14,703 nt of DNA from JBGTKH01 sp041744735 (GCA_041744735.1 JBGTKH010000250.1:1-14703), one strand, 5' to 3'; shown: positions 1 to 7,592, counted from the stretch's first letter. Made by a program: numbers and translations. The notes: a model not told the origin generated them from the sequence alone.

Positions 1-3000
1 TTCTTGCGATAGCGCCGGCTGAACATCGGGCTGCGCGGGCGAGCGATCCGGGGTCAGTTCGCCGCCGCCGGGGATGCTGCCGCCGGGAGTTCCGTTGGGC
101 GTGCCGGACTGGCTGCCCACGCGGTTGCCCGCGGGTTTCTCTTTGGTCTCGGTGCCGCTGCCGGGTTGCGACCCGGTGTTGCCGGTTTGGCCGGGGGCGG
201 TCTGTTTGTCGCCCGGTTGATTCGAAGTGTCACCCGCGCCGGGTTGCGGTGCGGCGCCGGAACCTTCATCGGCGGCACTGCTGCTGCCGGCGCTGTCTTG
301 GCCGGGTTGCTTAGCACCTTGCCCCGGCCCTTTCTCACCACCGCCGCTCTTGTCGCCACTTTCTCCGCCTTGCGAATCGGATTGGTGTTGGCTGTTAGTG
401 GGTGACTGAGCGTCCGCTGGAGTCTGCGGGGCACCGTTCGATTGCGTCGGAGTCTTCTCGCCGTCTTGACTGGCGCCTTGAGATGCGGCAGCACCCGTGT
501 CGTCCTGATTGTCTTGACCCGCACCCGCTTGACTGTTGTCACCTTGACCGGGCTGTTTCTGTTGATTCGACGCGGTGCCAGCGCCGCCTTGTTCGGGACG
601 TTGCTGCGAATCGCCCTGAGGTTTTCCACTGCTGTCCGTTGCATTTGCCGGTTGACCTTGTCCTGGCTGATTTTCCGGCTGACCTTGCCCGGGTTGCTTT
701 TCGGGTGGACCAGCCGTGCCCGTTTGCTGATTGTCGTCGGGGCGAGCGACTTCATTGGGTGAAGGTTGCTGGCCCGTCGATGAATTTGATTGAGTGCCGG
801 GTTCAGCCGGCCGAGCGCCTTCGTTGTTCTGACCCGCTGATTGCCCTTGGCCTGTTGATGGGTCTTGTTGCTGCTGACGATGTTCCAATGCACGTTCGAA
901 AACTTCGCCGTCGTGCAATGGCTCCTGAGGGCCGCTGCCTTGTCCTGGTTGGCCGCCGGCTTGATTGTTGGTTCCAGGCTGTCCCGTTTCGCCAGCGCCG
1001 TTTTGTCCATTGCTTGGTTGTCCCTGTCCCGGCTGACCCTGACCGGGTTGTCCATTGTCGTTTGCGTTGTCGCCTTGCCCCGTGCCGTTTTGTTCCTGGG
1101 CGGGATTCCCTTGGCCCGGTTGTTGATTATTGGATGGCTGATTGCCCGCGTTGCCTTCGTTCGGTTGCGGCTGACCTTTTTCGCTGCCTTGCTGAGGCTG
1201 CGCGCCTTCGTTGGGTTTCTCGCCCAGTTGCTGTGAACCGTCGTTCTTCGGCGGATTCTGTTGTGACGCATCCGGCTGAGGCTTTGGTTGCTCGCCCGCC
1301 GCCGGATCGTTCGGTTCCTCTGACGGATCTTTCGGTTCATCGGCCGCTGATTTTTCCGGGGCGATGATTTTAATGTGATAGTTGCGAGTTCGCTCGACGT
1401 TAGGCTCCGGCCGGCCGCTGAGGGCCGACTCGCGATTATCTTCTGCGACGGCCCAATACGTGACCTCGTCACCGGCAACCAGCCCCAGCGCGGCGGGCTT
1501 GAACTCATGACCGACAATCGCCTGACCGCGGCGCGGCGATGAGTCGCTCAGCAGCGGCTGGTCAATCAAATCAGTGCCGCCCTTCACGGCCCGCAACGAC
1601 ACTTTGCTCAGCGCGTAATCGGGATCAACCGCGCGCACTTCAATCAACTGCCGGCCATTCTCGGGCAACTCGATGCGGTCTTGCTTCGGAGTTAAGATTT
1701 CAATTTCGGGCGAAAGATCGCGGATCACCTCGATCCGATGCAAGATCGGCTGCTCGTTCTTCGGACCTTGCTCGGTGATGAAGCGAACCTGGTAGCTGGA
1801 GTGTTTCGGCGTCTTGCGGTCGTCTTGCAATTCGAGCAGGAAGCGACCTTGAGCATCTTGTCCGCTGGCCTGCATGATGACGGTTTCGATGCGTGAACCG
1901 TTCGTCGACGAATCGCCGTTGCTCGCGGACAGTGCCGAACCCGCCGGCGCCGGATCGAATTCGATGTAGGCCGATTTGATGGGCTGGTTGGCACGAGCGC
2001 GGACTGTGACCCACGTGCCTTCGAGCGCTCGCACGTCCCCCTGCCGCTCGACGACCAGATTCGGCCGCTCGGTGTAATCCGGGTAATCGTACTCGACGCT
2101 CTGCACCACGATTGTCGGCGCGGGCAACACGGTCAGGAAGAAGTCCGCGGTCGATGCGTCGCCAGCCTCGATTCTATAGGCCAAGCTCTGCCGGATGCCA
2201 CCGTCGGTGGGCGGCAACGTGCACTTGTACTCGACGCTGTCTTTGGCAACGTGCATCGCCACCGGTTGCTGCACCGTTTGTTTGTCCTCGGTCGTGAAAT
2301 ACAGAGTCACCGCGTCGCCCGCACCGACGCCGCGAATCCGCGCCGACACTTCGACGGTTTGGCCGTGGAACACTGTCGTGCTGCCCGGCCTAACTTCGTC
2401 GATCTGCACGCGAGCAGGCCGAGCGATCTCGGCCCACGGGGCGAAGACTCTTGAAAGAGTTTGGAATGGGTCCTTGGGCGAGAGAATCTTGTACAAGCCG
2501 CAGACCGCCAGCACGCCGGCCAGCACGTATCCGATGCGAATCAGCTTCGAGCGGTCCACGGCCGAGTCGATCGGCACGTGCGACAGGTCGTCGGCCGCTC
2601 TTTGCTTAAGCGCCTGATACACCACGTCGTGCAGCGCGGCACGATTGGTGTGGAACATCCAGAAATTGATCAAGCTATTCTTCAGTGTCGGCTGACTCTG
2701 CTCGATCACCCGCGCCGCGTACGCCGGGTTGATGTGCCGAACCAGCAGTGGAACCAAGCGCATGCTCACGTAATACACGCTGCCGCCGCACAACGCGACC
2801 AGCGCCAATAGCCGCCCCCAAAATCCCAGCGCGAAAACCCACGAATCCACGATCGCCACGACCAGCAGAAACGCGAGTACTCCAACGGCCAACGTCATCA
2901 AAGCCCCGAACAAATCGACCAGCTTGACTTGCACGCGGGTCTTGTTCAGTTGCTGCTCGATGAACCGTTCGTACTGCGGACTCGGGCCGGCCTGCGAAGT

Positions 3001-3027
3001 GGTATGATTAGCGGTTCCGGATGCCAT
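1..3027 (-). CDS. Large membrane-anchored protein with Gln/Gly/Pro-rich tail (partial, C-terminus outside window)
   Basis: The frame is open from the ATG at 3027 down to base 1 (1009 residues seen, no stop), so the protein continues beyond the window. AGGAA lies about 10 nt before the start. Three hydrophobic segments are visible at roughly residues 38-60, 63-95 and 163-181. Residues about 100-125 carry a short conserved-looking stretch (INPAYAARVIEQ). Residues about 200-550 look like consecutive beta-rich, Ig-like extracytoplasmic domains. From about residue 557 the chain becomes a roughly 450-residue low-complexity tract of Gln, Gly, Pro, Asn and Ser with repeated GQPGQGQP-type units. One ordered-looking island (GEVFERALEHR, near residue 709) interrupts it. 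The arrangement recalls the DUF4175-like or 'circumsporozoite-like' membrane proteins of planctomycetes. That resemblance is from memory and the function is unknown. It is divergent from senA. Confidence 0.8.
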   Translation of the reverse strand, partial: MASGTANHTTSQAGPSPQYERFIEQQLNKTRVQVKLVDLFGALMTLAVGVLAFLLVVAIVDSWVFALGFWGRLLALVALCGGSVYYVSMRLVPLLVRHINPAYAARVIEQSQPTLKNSLINFWMFHTNRAALHDVVYQALKQRAADDLSHVPIDSAVDRSKLIRIGYVLAGVLAVCGLYKILSPKDPFQTLSRVFAPWAEIARPARVQIDEVRPGSTTVFHGQTVEVSARIRGVGAGDAVTLYFTTEDKQTVQQPVAMHVAKDSVEYKCTLPPTDGGIRQSLAYRIEAGDASTADFFLTVLPAPTIVVQSVEYDYPDYTERPNLVVERQGDVRALEGTWVTVRARANQPIKSAYIEFDPAPAGSALSASNGDSSTNGSRIETVIMQASGQDAQGRFLLELQDDRKTPKHSSYQVRFITEQGPKNEQPILHRIEVIRDLSPEIEILTPKQDRIELPENGRQLIEVRAVDPDYALSKVSLRAVKGGTDLIDQPLLSDSSPRRGQAIVGHEFKPAALGLVAGDEVTYWAVAEDNRESALSGRPEPNVERTRNYHIKIIAPEKSAADEPKDPSEEPNDPAAGEQPKPQPDASQQNPPKNDGSQQLGEKPNEGAQPQQGSEKGQPQPNEGNAGNQPSNNQQPGQGNPAQEQNGTGQGDNANDNGQPGQGQPGQGQPSNGQNGAGETGQPGTNNQAGGQPGQGSGPQEPLHDGEVFERALEHRQQQQDPSTGQGQSAGQNNEGARPAEPGTQSNSSTGQQPSPNEVARPDDNQQTGTAGPPEKQPGQGQPENQPGQGQPANATDSSGKPQGDSQQRPEQGGAGTASNQQKQPGQGDNSQAGAGQDNQDDTGAAASQGASQDGEKTPTQSNGAPQTPADAQSPTNSQHQSDSQGGESGDKSGGGEKGPGQGAKQPGQDSAGSSSAADEGSGAAPQPGAGDTSNQPGDKQTAPGQTGNTGSQPGSGTETKEKPAGNRVGSQSGTPNGTPGGSIPGGGELTPDRSPAQPDVQPALSQE

Positions 3028-3061
3028 GAGACGGTTTCCTGCCGGTATTCAAAGTTCTGGC

Positions 3062-3097
3062 GTTTCGGCCACGTACAAATGTAGCACGAGCCGAAAC
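3062..3097 (-). repeat. Inverted repeat in the leader of the left-hand membrane protein gene
   Basis: GTTTCGGC (3062-3069) and GCCGAAAC (3090-3097) are perfect 8-bp complements around a 20-nt centre that can pair further (CGT/ACG and AC/GT, with a bulge). If the -10 box at 3121-3126 is used, this hairpin lies in the 5' untranslated leader, 35 nt before the start codon. It could be a leader hairpin or a dispersed repeat. One copy in the window does not decide between them. Confidence 0.5.
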
Positions 3098-3120
3098 ACG
3101 CCTTCTACGGACCACATCCC

Positions 3121-3130
3121 ATTATAGCCG
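3121..3130 (-). promoter_or_regulatory. Putative -10 region for the membrane protein gene
   Basis: Read on the minus strand this is CGGCTATAAT, which contains a perfect TATAAT hexamer about 95 nt before the start codon at 3027. No convincing -35 hexamer is visible at the usual 16-18 bp spacing. The opposite-facing senA side has the near-identical CGGCTATGAT, which supports a shared promoter style. Confidence 0.4.
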
Positions 3131-3134
3131 AACC

Positions 3135-3206
3135 CCTCTGTGTAATCTGCGTTCTCTGCGTTTAAGTCGGAAGTGAAACGCAGATTTCGCAGATTACGCA
3201 GAGAGG
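3135..3206. repeat. Imperfect long inverted repeat between divergent promoters
   Basis: The left arm (3135-3163) and the right arm (3176-3206) are reverse complements with small mismatches. Both contain GTAATCTGCG, and both end with CTGCGTTT next to the 12-nt loop. The repeat can form a roughly 29-bp foldback. It lies between outward-facing -10 boxes and before both start codons, so it is not a terminator for either gene. Its internally repetitive CTGCG wording suggests a dispersed intergenic repeat. Confidence 0.7.
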
Positions 3207-3228
3207 GCTCCTTCCGTCCGCTCACCAT

Positions 3229-3238
3229 CGGCTATGAT
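3229..3238 (+). promoter_or_regulatory. Putative -10 region for the senAB operon
   Basis: CGGCTATGAT includes the -10-like hexamer TATGAT about 45 nt before the senA start. It is 9 of 10 identical to the oppositely oriented CGGCTATAAT at 3121-3130. No clear -35 box is seen upstream, so the call rests on the -10 likeness and the symmetry with the other side. Confidence 0.3.
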
Positions 3239-3283
3239 CGACACATGCGTGATTCCAAACTATTTCGAGAAGGAAAGTAAACG

Positions 3284-4660
3284 ATGGCGGCCAGCAGCGC
3301 GATCGACCGCGAGATGCTATGCAGTTGGGTGCGCGACGCGCGGGCGCGGACATTTGAGTTGATTGACGACTTGTCGGACGAGCAATTGCTGGGGCCGCCT
3401 CTGTCGATCATCAACCCGCTGCTGTGGGAGATCGGCCACGTCGCCTGGTTTCAGGAACGCTGGGTGTTGCGACACGTTGCAGGACAGACTCCGTTGCGAT
3501 CGGATGCGGACGTGCTTTACGATTCCGCGGCGGTGGCTCACGATACGCGGTGGGACTTGCTGCTGCCGTCGCGCGAACAGACCTTGGCGTACATGCGCGA
3601 CGTGCGCGACCGAGTGCTCGACAAACTGGCCGGCGACATGCTCAGCGACGATCTTCGTTACTTCGTCACGCTCTCCGTCTTTCACGAGGACATGCACACC
3701 GAAGCATTTACCTACACGCGGCAGACGCTGGGCTATTCCGCGCCGCGAATATCGTTATCGCGAGAACCGGATGTATTAACGCAACCGCATTTCACGGACG
3801 TAGCGGATGTTGCACAACCTCGGAATTCTTGCGGATTCCGCTACAAGGCACTCGGCGACGCGTTCATTCCCGGTGGCCAGTTTATGTTGGGCGCGACACC
3901 GGACGAAGCGTTTGTGTTCGACAACGAGAAGTGGGCTCATCCAGTGAGACTGGCGCCGTTTGCCATCTCGCGCACTGCCGCCACGCAGCAAGAGTTCGCC
4001 GCGTTTGTCGATGACCGCGGCTACCAGCGGCGCGAGTTGTGGAGCGAAGCGGGTTGGGAATGGCGTCAGCAAGCGGACGCGAATCACCCCGTTTACTGGC
4101 AACGCGAGCCGAACGGCCGCTGGTTACGCCGTGACTTTGACCGCTGGTCGCCCTTGGAGCCGCATCGGCCGGTGCTGCACGTCAACTGGTACGAAGCCGA
4201 CGCCTATTGCCGCTGGGCCGGCCGCCGACTGCCGACGGAAGCCGAATGGGAAGCTGCTGCCGCTGCGTCGTCCGAATCAAACGGCTCGTCACTGGCTGTG
4301 GCAAAGCGACGTTTCCCTTGGGGCGACAGTCCACCAACTTCGCAACAAGCAAACCTCGAATGGCATGCGATGGGTGCCGTAGATGCTAACGAACTGCCGG
4401 CTGGTGACAGTGCGTTTGGTTGCCGACAGATGATCGGCAATGTATGGGAATGGACCGCGGATGAATTTCTCCCGTATCCCGGCTTCGTCGCCGATCCGTA
4501 TAAGGAATACTCGCAGCCGTGGTTTGACACGCACAAGGTGCTTCGCGGCGGCTGCTGGGTCACGCGCCCGCGACTACTGCGGAACACTTGGCGGAATTTC
4601 TACACGCCCGACCGCCGCGACGTGTGGGCCGGGTTTCGCACCTGTGCGTTGAAAGTGTGA
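3284..4660 (+). CDS. senA: Selenoneine synthase SenA (EgtB-like, DinB + FGE-sulfatase domains)
   Basis: 458 residues, ATG preceded by GAGAAGGAAAG. SenA is an iron-dependent, oxygen-using EgtB relative that joins a selenosugar to hercynine on the way to selenoneine. The N-terminal DinB-type helical domain (about residues 10-160) has the expected iron ligands: His52 in IGHVAWFQE, and His134 and His138 in HEDMHTE, at the same spacing as EgtB. The formylglycine-generating-enzyme-like domain runs from about residue 192 (FIPGGQFMLGA) to the end. The C-terminal block FLPYPGF...DPYKEYSQPWF...VLRGGCW...RNFYTPDRRDVWAGFRTCAL is the wording I associate with SenA rather than plain EgtB. Most decisive is the next gene, senB, starting 9 bp after the stop, so the two are probably co-translated. 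Odd: residues 173-187 are encoded by a 45-nt palindromic element (see 3800-3844). EgtB or another sulfoxide synthase is the alternative. Confidence 0.9.
   Translation: MAASSAIDREMLCSWVRDARARTFELIDDLSDEQLLGPPLSIINPLLWEIGHVAWFQERWVLRHVAGQTPLRSDADVLYDSAAVAHDTRWDLLLPSREQTLAYMRDVRDRVLDKLAGDMLSDDLRYFVTLSVFHEDMHTEAFTYTRQTLGYSAPRISLSREPDVLTQPHFTDVADVAQPRNSCGFRYKALGDAFIPGGQFMLGATPDEAFVFDNEKWAHPVRLAPFAISRTAATQQEFAAFVDDRGYQRRELWSEAGWEWRQQADANHPVYWQREPNGRWLRRDFDRWSPLEPHRPVLHVNWYEADAYCRWAGRRLPTEAEWEAAAAASSESNGSSLAVAKRRFPWGDSPPTSQQANLEWHAMGAVDANELPAGDSAFGCRQMIGNVWEWTADEFLPYPGFVADPYKEYSQPWFDTHKVLRGGCWVTRPRLLRNTWRNFYTPDRRDVWAGFRTCALKV
3800..3844 (+). repeat. 45-nt GTAG...CTAC palindromic element inside senA coding sequence
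   Basis: The element starts GTAGCGGA and ends TCCGCTAC, a perfect 8-bp outer stem, with an imperfectly paired interior (GTTG/CAAC; GGAAT/ATTCC). It is 40 of 50 identical, with no gap, to the intergenic element beginning at 9061 (compared from 3800 and from 9061, including 5 nt past the element). It occupies exactly 15 codons of senA (Val173 to Tyr187, reading VADVAQPRNSCGFRY) in phase, in the linker between the DinB and FGE domains, so it adds residues without breaking the frame. Confidence 0.8.
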
Positions 4661-4669
4661 GCAGCCCGC

Positions 4670-5623
4670 ATGAGGATCCTAATCGTCACGCCGGCGCCGC
4701 CACGGTCGCGGAAGGGAAATCGGATTACGGCCGTGCGCTGGGCTCGCATCTTGCGAGAGCTTGACCATCGCGTCGATCTAGCTCAGCAGTACGACCAGCA
4801 ACCATGCGACGTATTGGTCGCGCTGCACGCCCGCCGCAGTGCCGGCTCGATCAAACATTTTCACCAACAGAATCCCCACAAGCCGCTTGTGCTAGCGCTC
4901 ACCGGCACGGACTTGTACGGCGACATTCATCACGATGTGGCGGCACAGCGGTCGCTGGAATTGGCGTCGCGTTTCGTGCTGCTACAGGAGCACGGGGTCG
5001 GCCAATTGCCGAAGACGATGCGTGACAAGGCGCGCGTCATCTATCAGTCGGTTGTCGCGCCGCGATCGTGTCCGCCGCCGCTGAAAGGTGTCTTCGAGGT
5101 TTGCGTGATCGGCCACTTGCGCGATGTGAAAGATCCATTCCGAGCGGCGCTGGCGGCGCGGCGGTTGCCAGATTCATCAAATGTTCGCGTTATCCACGTG
5201 GGTGCCGCGCTGAGCGATCGCATAGCAGCGCGGGCTCGCGCGGAAATGGACGTCAACCCGCGTTACCGGTGGCTCGGCGAACTGCCACATTGGAAGACAC
5301 AGCAGCGGTTGGCACGCAGTCGGCTGCTGGTGCTCAGCTCAAAAATGGAGGGCGGCGCGAACGTGATCTCGGAAGCGGTGGCCGTGTCTACTCCGGTCGT
5401 TTCTTCGCGGATCTCCGGTTCGATCGGTCTGCTGGGCGATGACTATCCGGGATACTTTGAGGTGGGAGACACACAAGGCCTGGTGGATTTGCTGCTGAAA
5501 GCTGAACGAGACCGCGAGTTCTACGCGGCGCTACGATCCCGCTGCCGGCGTCTGCGGCCGCTCATCGAACCGCGGCGCGAACGGCGCAGTTGGCAGCAGC
5601 TTCTGCGGGAACTAACGGGCTGA
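4670..5623 (+). CDS. senB: Selenosugar synthase SenB (GT-B glycosyltransferase family)
   Basis: 317 residues, ATG 9 bp after the senA stop with only a weak ribosome site, suggesting translational coupling. SenB forms the carbon-selenium bond of a selenosugar from selenophosphate and a UDP-sugar. The diagnostic wording of this family (TIGR04348 as I recall it) is present: IVTPAPP near the N-terminus, GNRITAVRWARILR (16-29), ALHARRSAGSI (51-61), LTGTDLYGDI (77-86) and VIYQS (123-127). The C-terminal nucleotide-sugar half has the GT4-like EGGANVISEA (227-236) followed by TPVVSSRISGSIGLLG. The N-terminal half is short for a GT4 enzyme, which is normal for SenB. Its last 62 bp overlap the 3' end of the convergent PhnD-like gene. 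The signatures plus senA next door make this a firm call; the exact sugar donor is not readable from the sequence. Confidence 0.92.
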   Translation: MRILIVTPAPPRSRKGNRITAVRWARILRELDHRVDLAQQYDQQPCDVLVALHARRSAGSIKHFHQQNPHKPLVLALTGTDLYGDIHHDVAAQRSLELASRFVLLQEHGVGQLPKTMRDKARVIYQSVVAPRSCPPPLKGVFEVCVIGHLRDVKDPFRAALAARRLPDSSNVRVIHVGAALSDRIAARARAEMDVNPRYRWLGELPHWKTQQRLARSRLLVLSSKMEGGANVISEAVAVSTPVVSSRISGSIGLLGDDYPGYFEVGDTQGLVDLLLKAERDREFYAALRSRCRRLRPLIEPRRERRSWQQLLRELTG

Positions 5624-6422
5624 TTTCCCAGTAGTCATGCCCGCGTGCCGCTTCTTCCAGATCGGCAATCGGCCGGTATGCGGACAGCGGCAGAAAATCG
5701 ACGTCGTCGAGCAGCAAGTCTTCCTTCACCGACGCCAGCCGCGGGTCAGCCAGTGTCTCCAGCAGTGCACGTCGCAATCGCTGCAGCACGTGCGGCGATG
5801 TCCTCGCCGCGGTCACAAATGGCGGCGCGGGGACGTGTTGAGTTTGACACAAGACGCGCGTCCCGGCCCACGATCGCGGCCGATGCCGCTCCAACAGCGC
5901 GTACGTCACGCAATCGATCGCCGCCACGTCCGCCTCACACCGCATCAGCATGGCCAAACTGGCTTCATGCGATCCGCTGGTCTGTACAAATGAGAAGAAC
6001 CGCCCGCGGCAATGCAGCGGTGCGACCATCGCTCGCAGAATGTTCATGCCCGAATGCGAGCTGAGTGTGTTGATCACACAGCGGGCTCCGCGTAGGTCGG
6101 CTAGCGTTTCGCATGCCGCGTCATCGCGGACCACCACGAAGCTGCTGTACTCACAGCGCCTGCAACCAGCCGCCAAGTAATGCGGCGTGGCGACAACTTG
6201 CAAATGCTGCGGATATGCCAACAGCACGTCATACCCGCAAGCTTGCCCGAACAAAAAGTCCGGCGACGACCACTGCTGCTCGTAATGTGCCTCCCGGTTG
6301 AGCATCGCAGGCACATCGCGCACCCCGTGCCGCCGCAAGTTCTGCGCGAACCGGCCCCACAGCGCATCCGTCGCCGCGCGGATTTCCGATAGATCGTACC
6401 AGGGAAGACTAGCCAGGGGCAT
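5562..6422 (-). CDS. PhnD-like substrate-binding protein without signal peptide
   Basis: 286 residues from an ATG at 6422; the ribosome site is weak. It belongs to the phosphate/phosphonate-type periplasmic binding fold (PhnD family). The segment SFVQTSGSHEASLAML, followed by CEADVAAIDCVTYALLERHRP (split here for length: residues 162-171 and 172-183), is typical, and so is the first-lobe stretch SSPDFLFGQACGYD (52-65). No signal peptide or lipobox is visible: the protein starts directly with MPLASLPWYDLSEIR. It may therefore be cytoplasmic, a sensor, or dependent on a partner for export. No ABC permease or ATPase gene is near. The gene is convergent with senB and overlaps it by 62 bp; the GNAT gene lies 150 bp upstream on the same strand. 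The ligand is unknown. Confidence 0.8.
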   Translation of the reverse strand: MPLASLPWYDLSEIRAATDALWGRFAQNLRRHGVRDVPAMLNREAHYEQQWSSPDFLFGQACGYDVLLAYPQHLQVVATPHYLAAGCRRCEYSSFVVVRDDAACETLADLRGARCVINTLSSHSGMNILRAMVAPLHCRGRFFSFVQTSGSHEASLAMLMRCEADVAAIDCVTYALLERHRPRSWAGTRVLCQTQHVPAPPFVTAARTSPHVLQRLRRALLETLADPRLASVKEDLLLDDVDFLPLSAYRPIADLEEAARGHDYWEISPLVPAEAAANCAVRAAVR

Positions 6423-6572
6423 AAAGCTCGCGAAGGTGGGACGGTTTGTGCAGTTGCCTGTAAGTATCGTCGCAGGGGTCGGAGGGATAGTACACTGCCA
6501 GAGCCATTGCCCCGCGGGCTAATAGTTTGGCAGAAAGAGCCCCATGTTGCAACTATCGCAGCCTGACCAACC

Positions 6573-7538
6573 TTAAACGCTTTCTGAAACAGCCTTGCGA
6601 AGTACGACGCCTTGGTCCACCTGTTCAAAGCCGAGTCTCTTGAAAAGGGCGATGGCGGCGGCGTTGGATTCTGTGACCTGGGCTTCGACCAGCGTCACAC
6701 CTTGCAGTTGCATTTGCCGCAGGGTTTCGCTGATCAGGAACGTGGCCAGCCGCTGACGGCGCCGCGGTTCGGGGACTTCGACTCGGAACATGCCCATGGC
6801 TTGCACGCCCCAACTGCCGGCCAGCGGTTGCATGTCCCAGTAGATGACTTGGGCACACACCGGTCCGCCGGCGCGCGGCCGCACCATGAATTGGGCACCG
6901 TCGATTTGGCCGATCGTGCACGCCTGCCACCAATTCGCGGTGGGTAGGTCGAGCGTGGCGTCGGTCTGAAACTGCCGGCGGATTTGCTGCTGCACACGAT
7001 CCACCACCGGACGAAAGTTGGCGAGGTTCCTTTGTAGCACCAGGCAGCGGTTGGTCTCGACGTAGCCGGCCGACTGAAACAGTTCGAGTTGCCGCGTATC
7101 CGATGCAAGCACGCCGGGCAATTCGCTGCCGCCGTAAAGTCCCAAGTAGAACGGGTCCAGTGGATGCATGCCACCGCCGTACAACGTGCGGGCACCGCGG
7201 CCGCGCAGGTAGAGTTCGCTCTGCGACAACAGTTCGGCAGCGATTGTTGTTTGCTCGGCGTGCGGCGAGACAAGCACCAGGCACGTCACGCCCGCTTCAG
7301 TGCTGATCGCCGAGCCCTCCCCGTTCGGGCCGAACCCCGCGTGCGCGAAACCAACCGGCCGGTCGCCGTCGACGGCTACAATGAAACCGTGGCGGTCGAA
7401 ATAGAGTTTTGAAAGGATATGCCGCTCAAAGATCTGCGGCGTCATGGGCTGTAACAAACCGCGCTGCTGCGGCTGGCTGCACCAGATTTCGGCGATGGCT
7501 GGCGGGTCGGTGTTCAGGAAGGGGCGGTAGCGAATCAC
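6573..7538 (-). CDS. Tandem-domain GNAT acetyltransferase-like protein
   Basis: 321 residues, starting with GTG at 7538 and no strong ribosome site. Two GNAT-like halves can be seen: residues about 1-170, with VLVSPHAEQTTIAAELL as the acetyl-CoA loop region, and about 195-321, with GMFRVEVPEPRRRQRLATFL and the typical C-terminal ESNAAAIALFKRLGF. GNAT enzymes move an acyl group from acyl-CoA to an amine or similar acceptor. Both CoA loops are degenerate against the usual Q/R-x-x-G-x-G/A: the glycine position is Ile in the first half and Arg in the second. Activity is therefore uncertain. A two-GNAT layout is shared with mycothiol synthase MshD, but it is also common in unrelated proteins, and no thiol role is claimed. 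The substrate is unknown. Confidence 0.8.
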   Translation of the reverse strand: MIRYRPFLNTDPPAIAEIWCSQPQQRGLLQPMTPQIFERHILSKLYFDRHGFIVAVDGDRPVGFAHAGFGPNGEGSAISTEAGVTCLVLVSPHAEQTTIAAELLSQSELYLRGRGARTLYGGGMHPLDPFYLGLYGGSELPGVLASDTRQLELFQSAGYVETNRCLVLQRNLANFRPVVDRVQQQIRRQFQTDATLDLPTANWWQACTIGQIDGAQFMVRPRAGGPVCAQVIYWDMQPLAGSWGVQAMGMFRVEVPEPRRRQRLATFLISETLRQMQLQGVTLVEAQVTESNAAAIALFKRLGFEQVDQGVVLRKAVSESV

Positions 7539-7592
7539 GGCTGTCAGGATGCTTTTTTTGACACTTGAATTTCGCGTTCGTTGTTCAGGTTC

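Noticed and set aside
402..1367. A 321-residue plus-strand open frame
   Set aside because: Antisense shadow of the same low-complexity tract; Cys/Arg/Leu-rich with no recognisable fold or ribosome site.
54..1517. A 487-residue open frame on the minus strand
   Set aside because: It lies on the same strand as, and inside, the Q/G/P-rich tail of the real gene, is very rich in Arg/Asn/Pro with no domain, and is explained by repeated codons read out of frame.
3135..3206. The long inverted repeat as a transcription terminator
   Set aside because: It lies upstream of both flanking genes, which diverge, so neither transcript would end there.
4670..5623. senB as an ordinary glycosyltransferase of the downstream glycan cluster
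   Set aside because: It is coupled to senA, carries SenB-specific blocks, and is separated from the glycan cluster by five unrelated genes.
6625..7284. 219-residue minus-strand frame
   Set aside because: Out-of-frame shadow of the GNAT gene on the same strand; composition is Arg/Ala/Gly-rich and lacks motifs.
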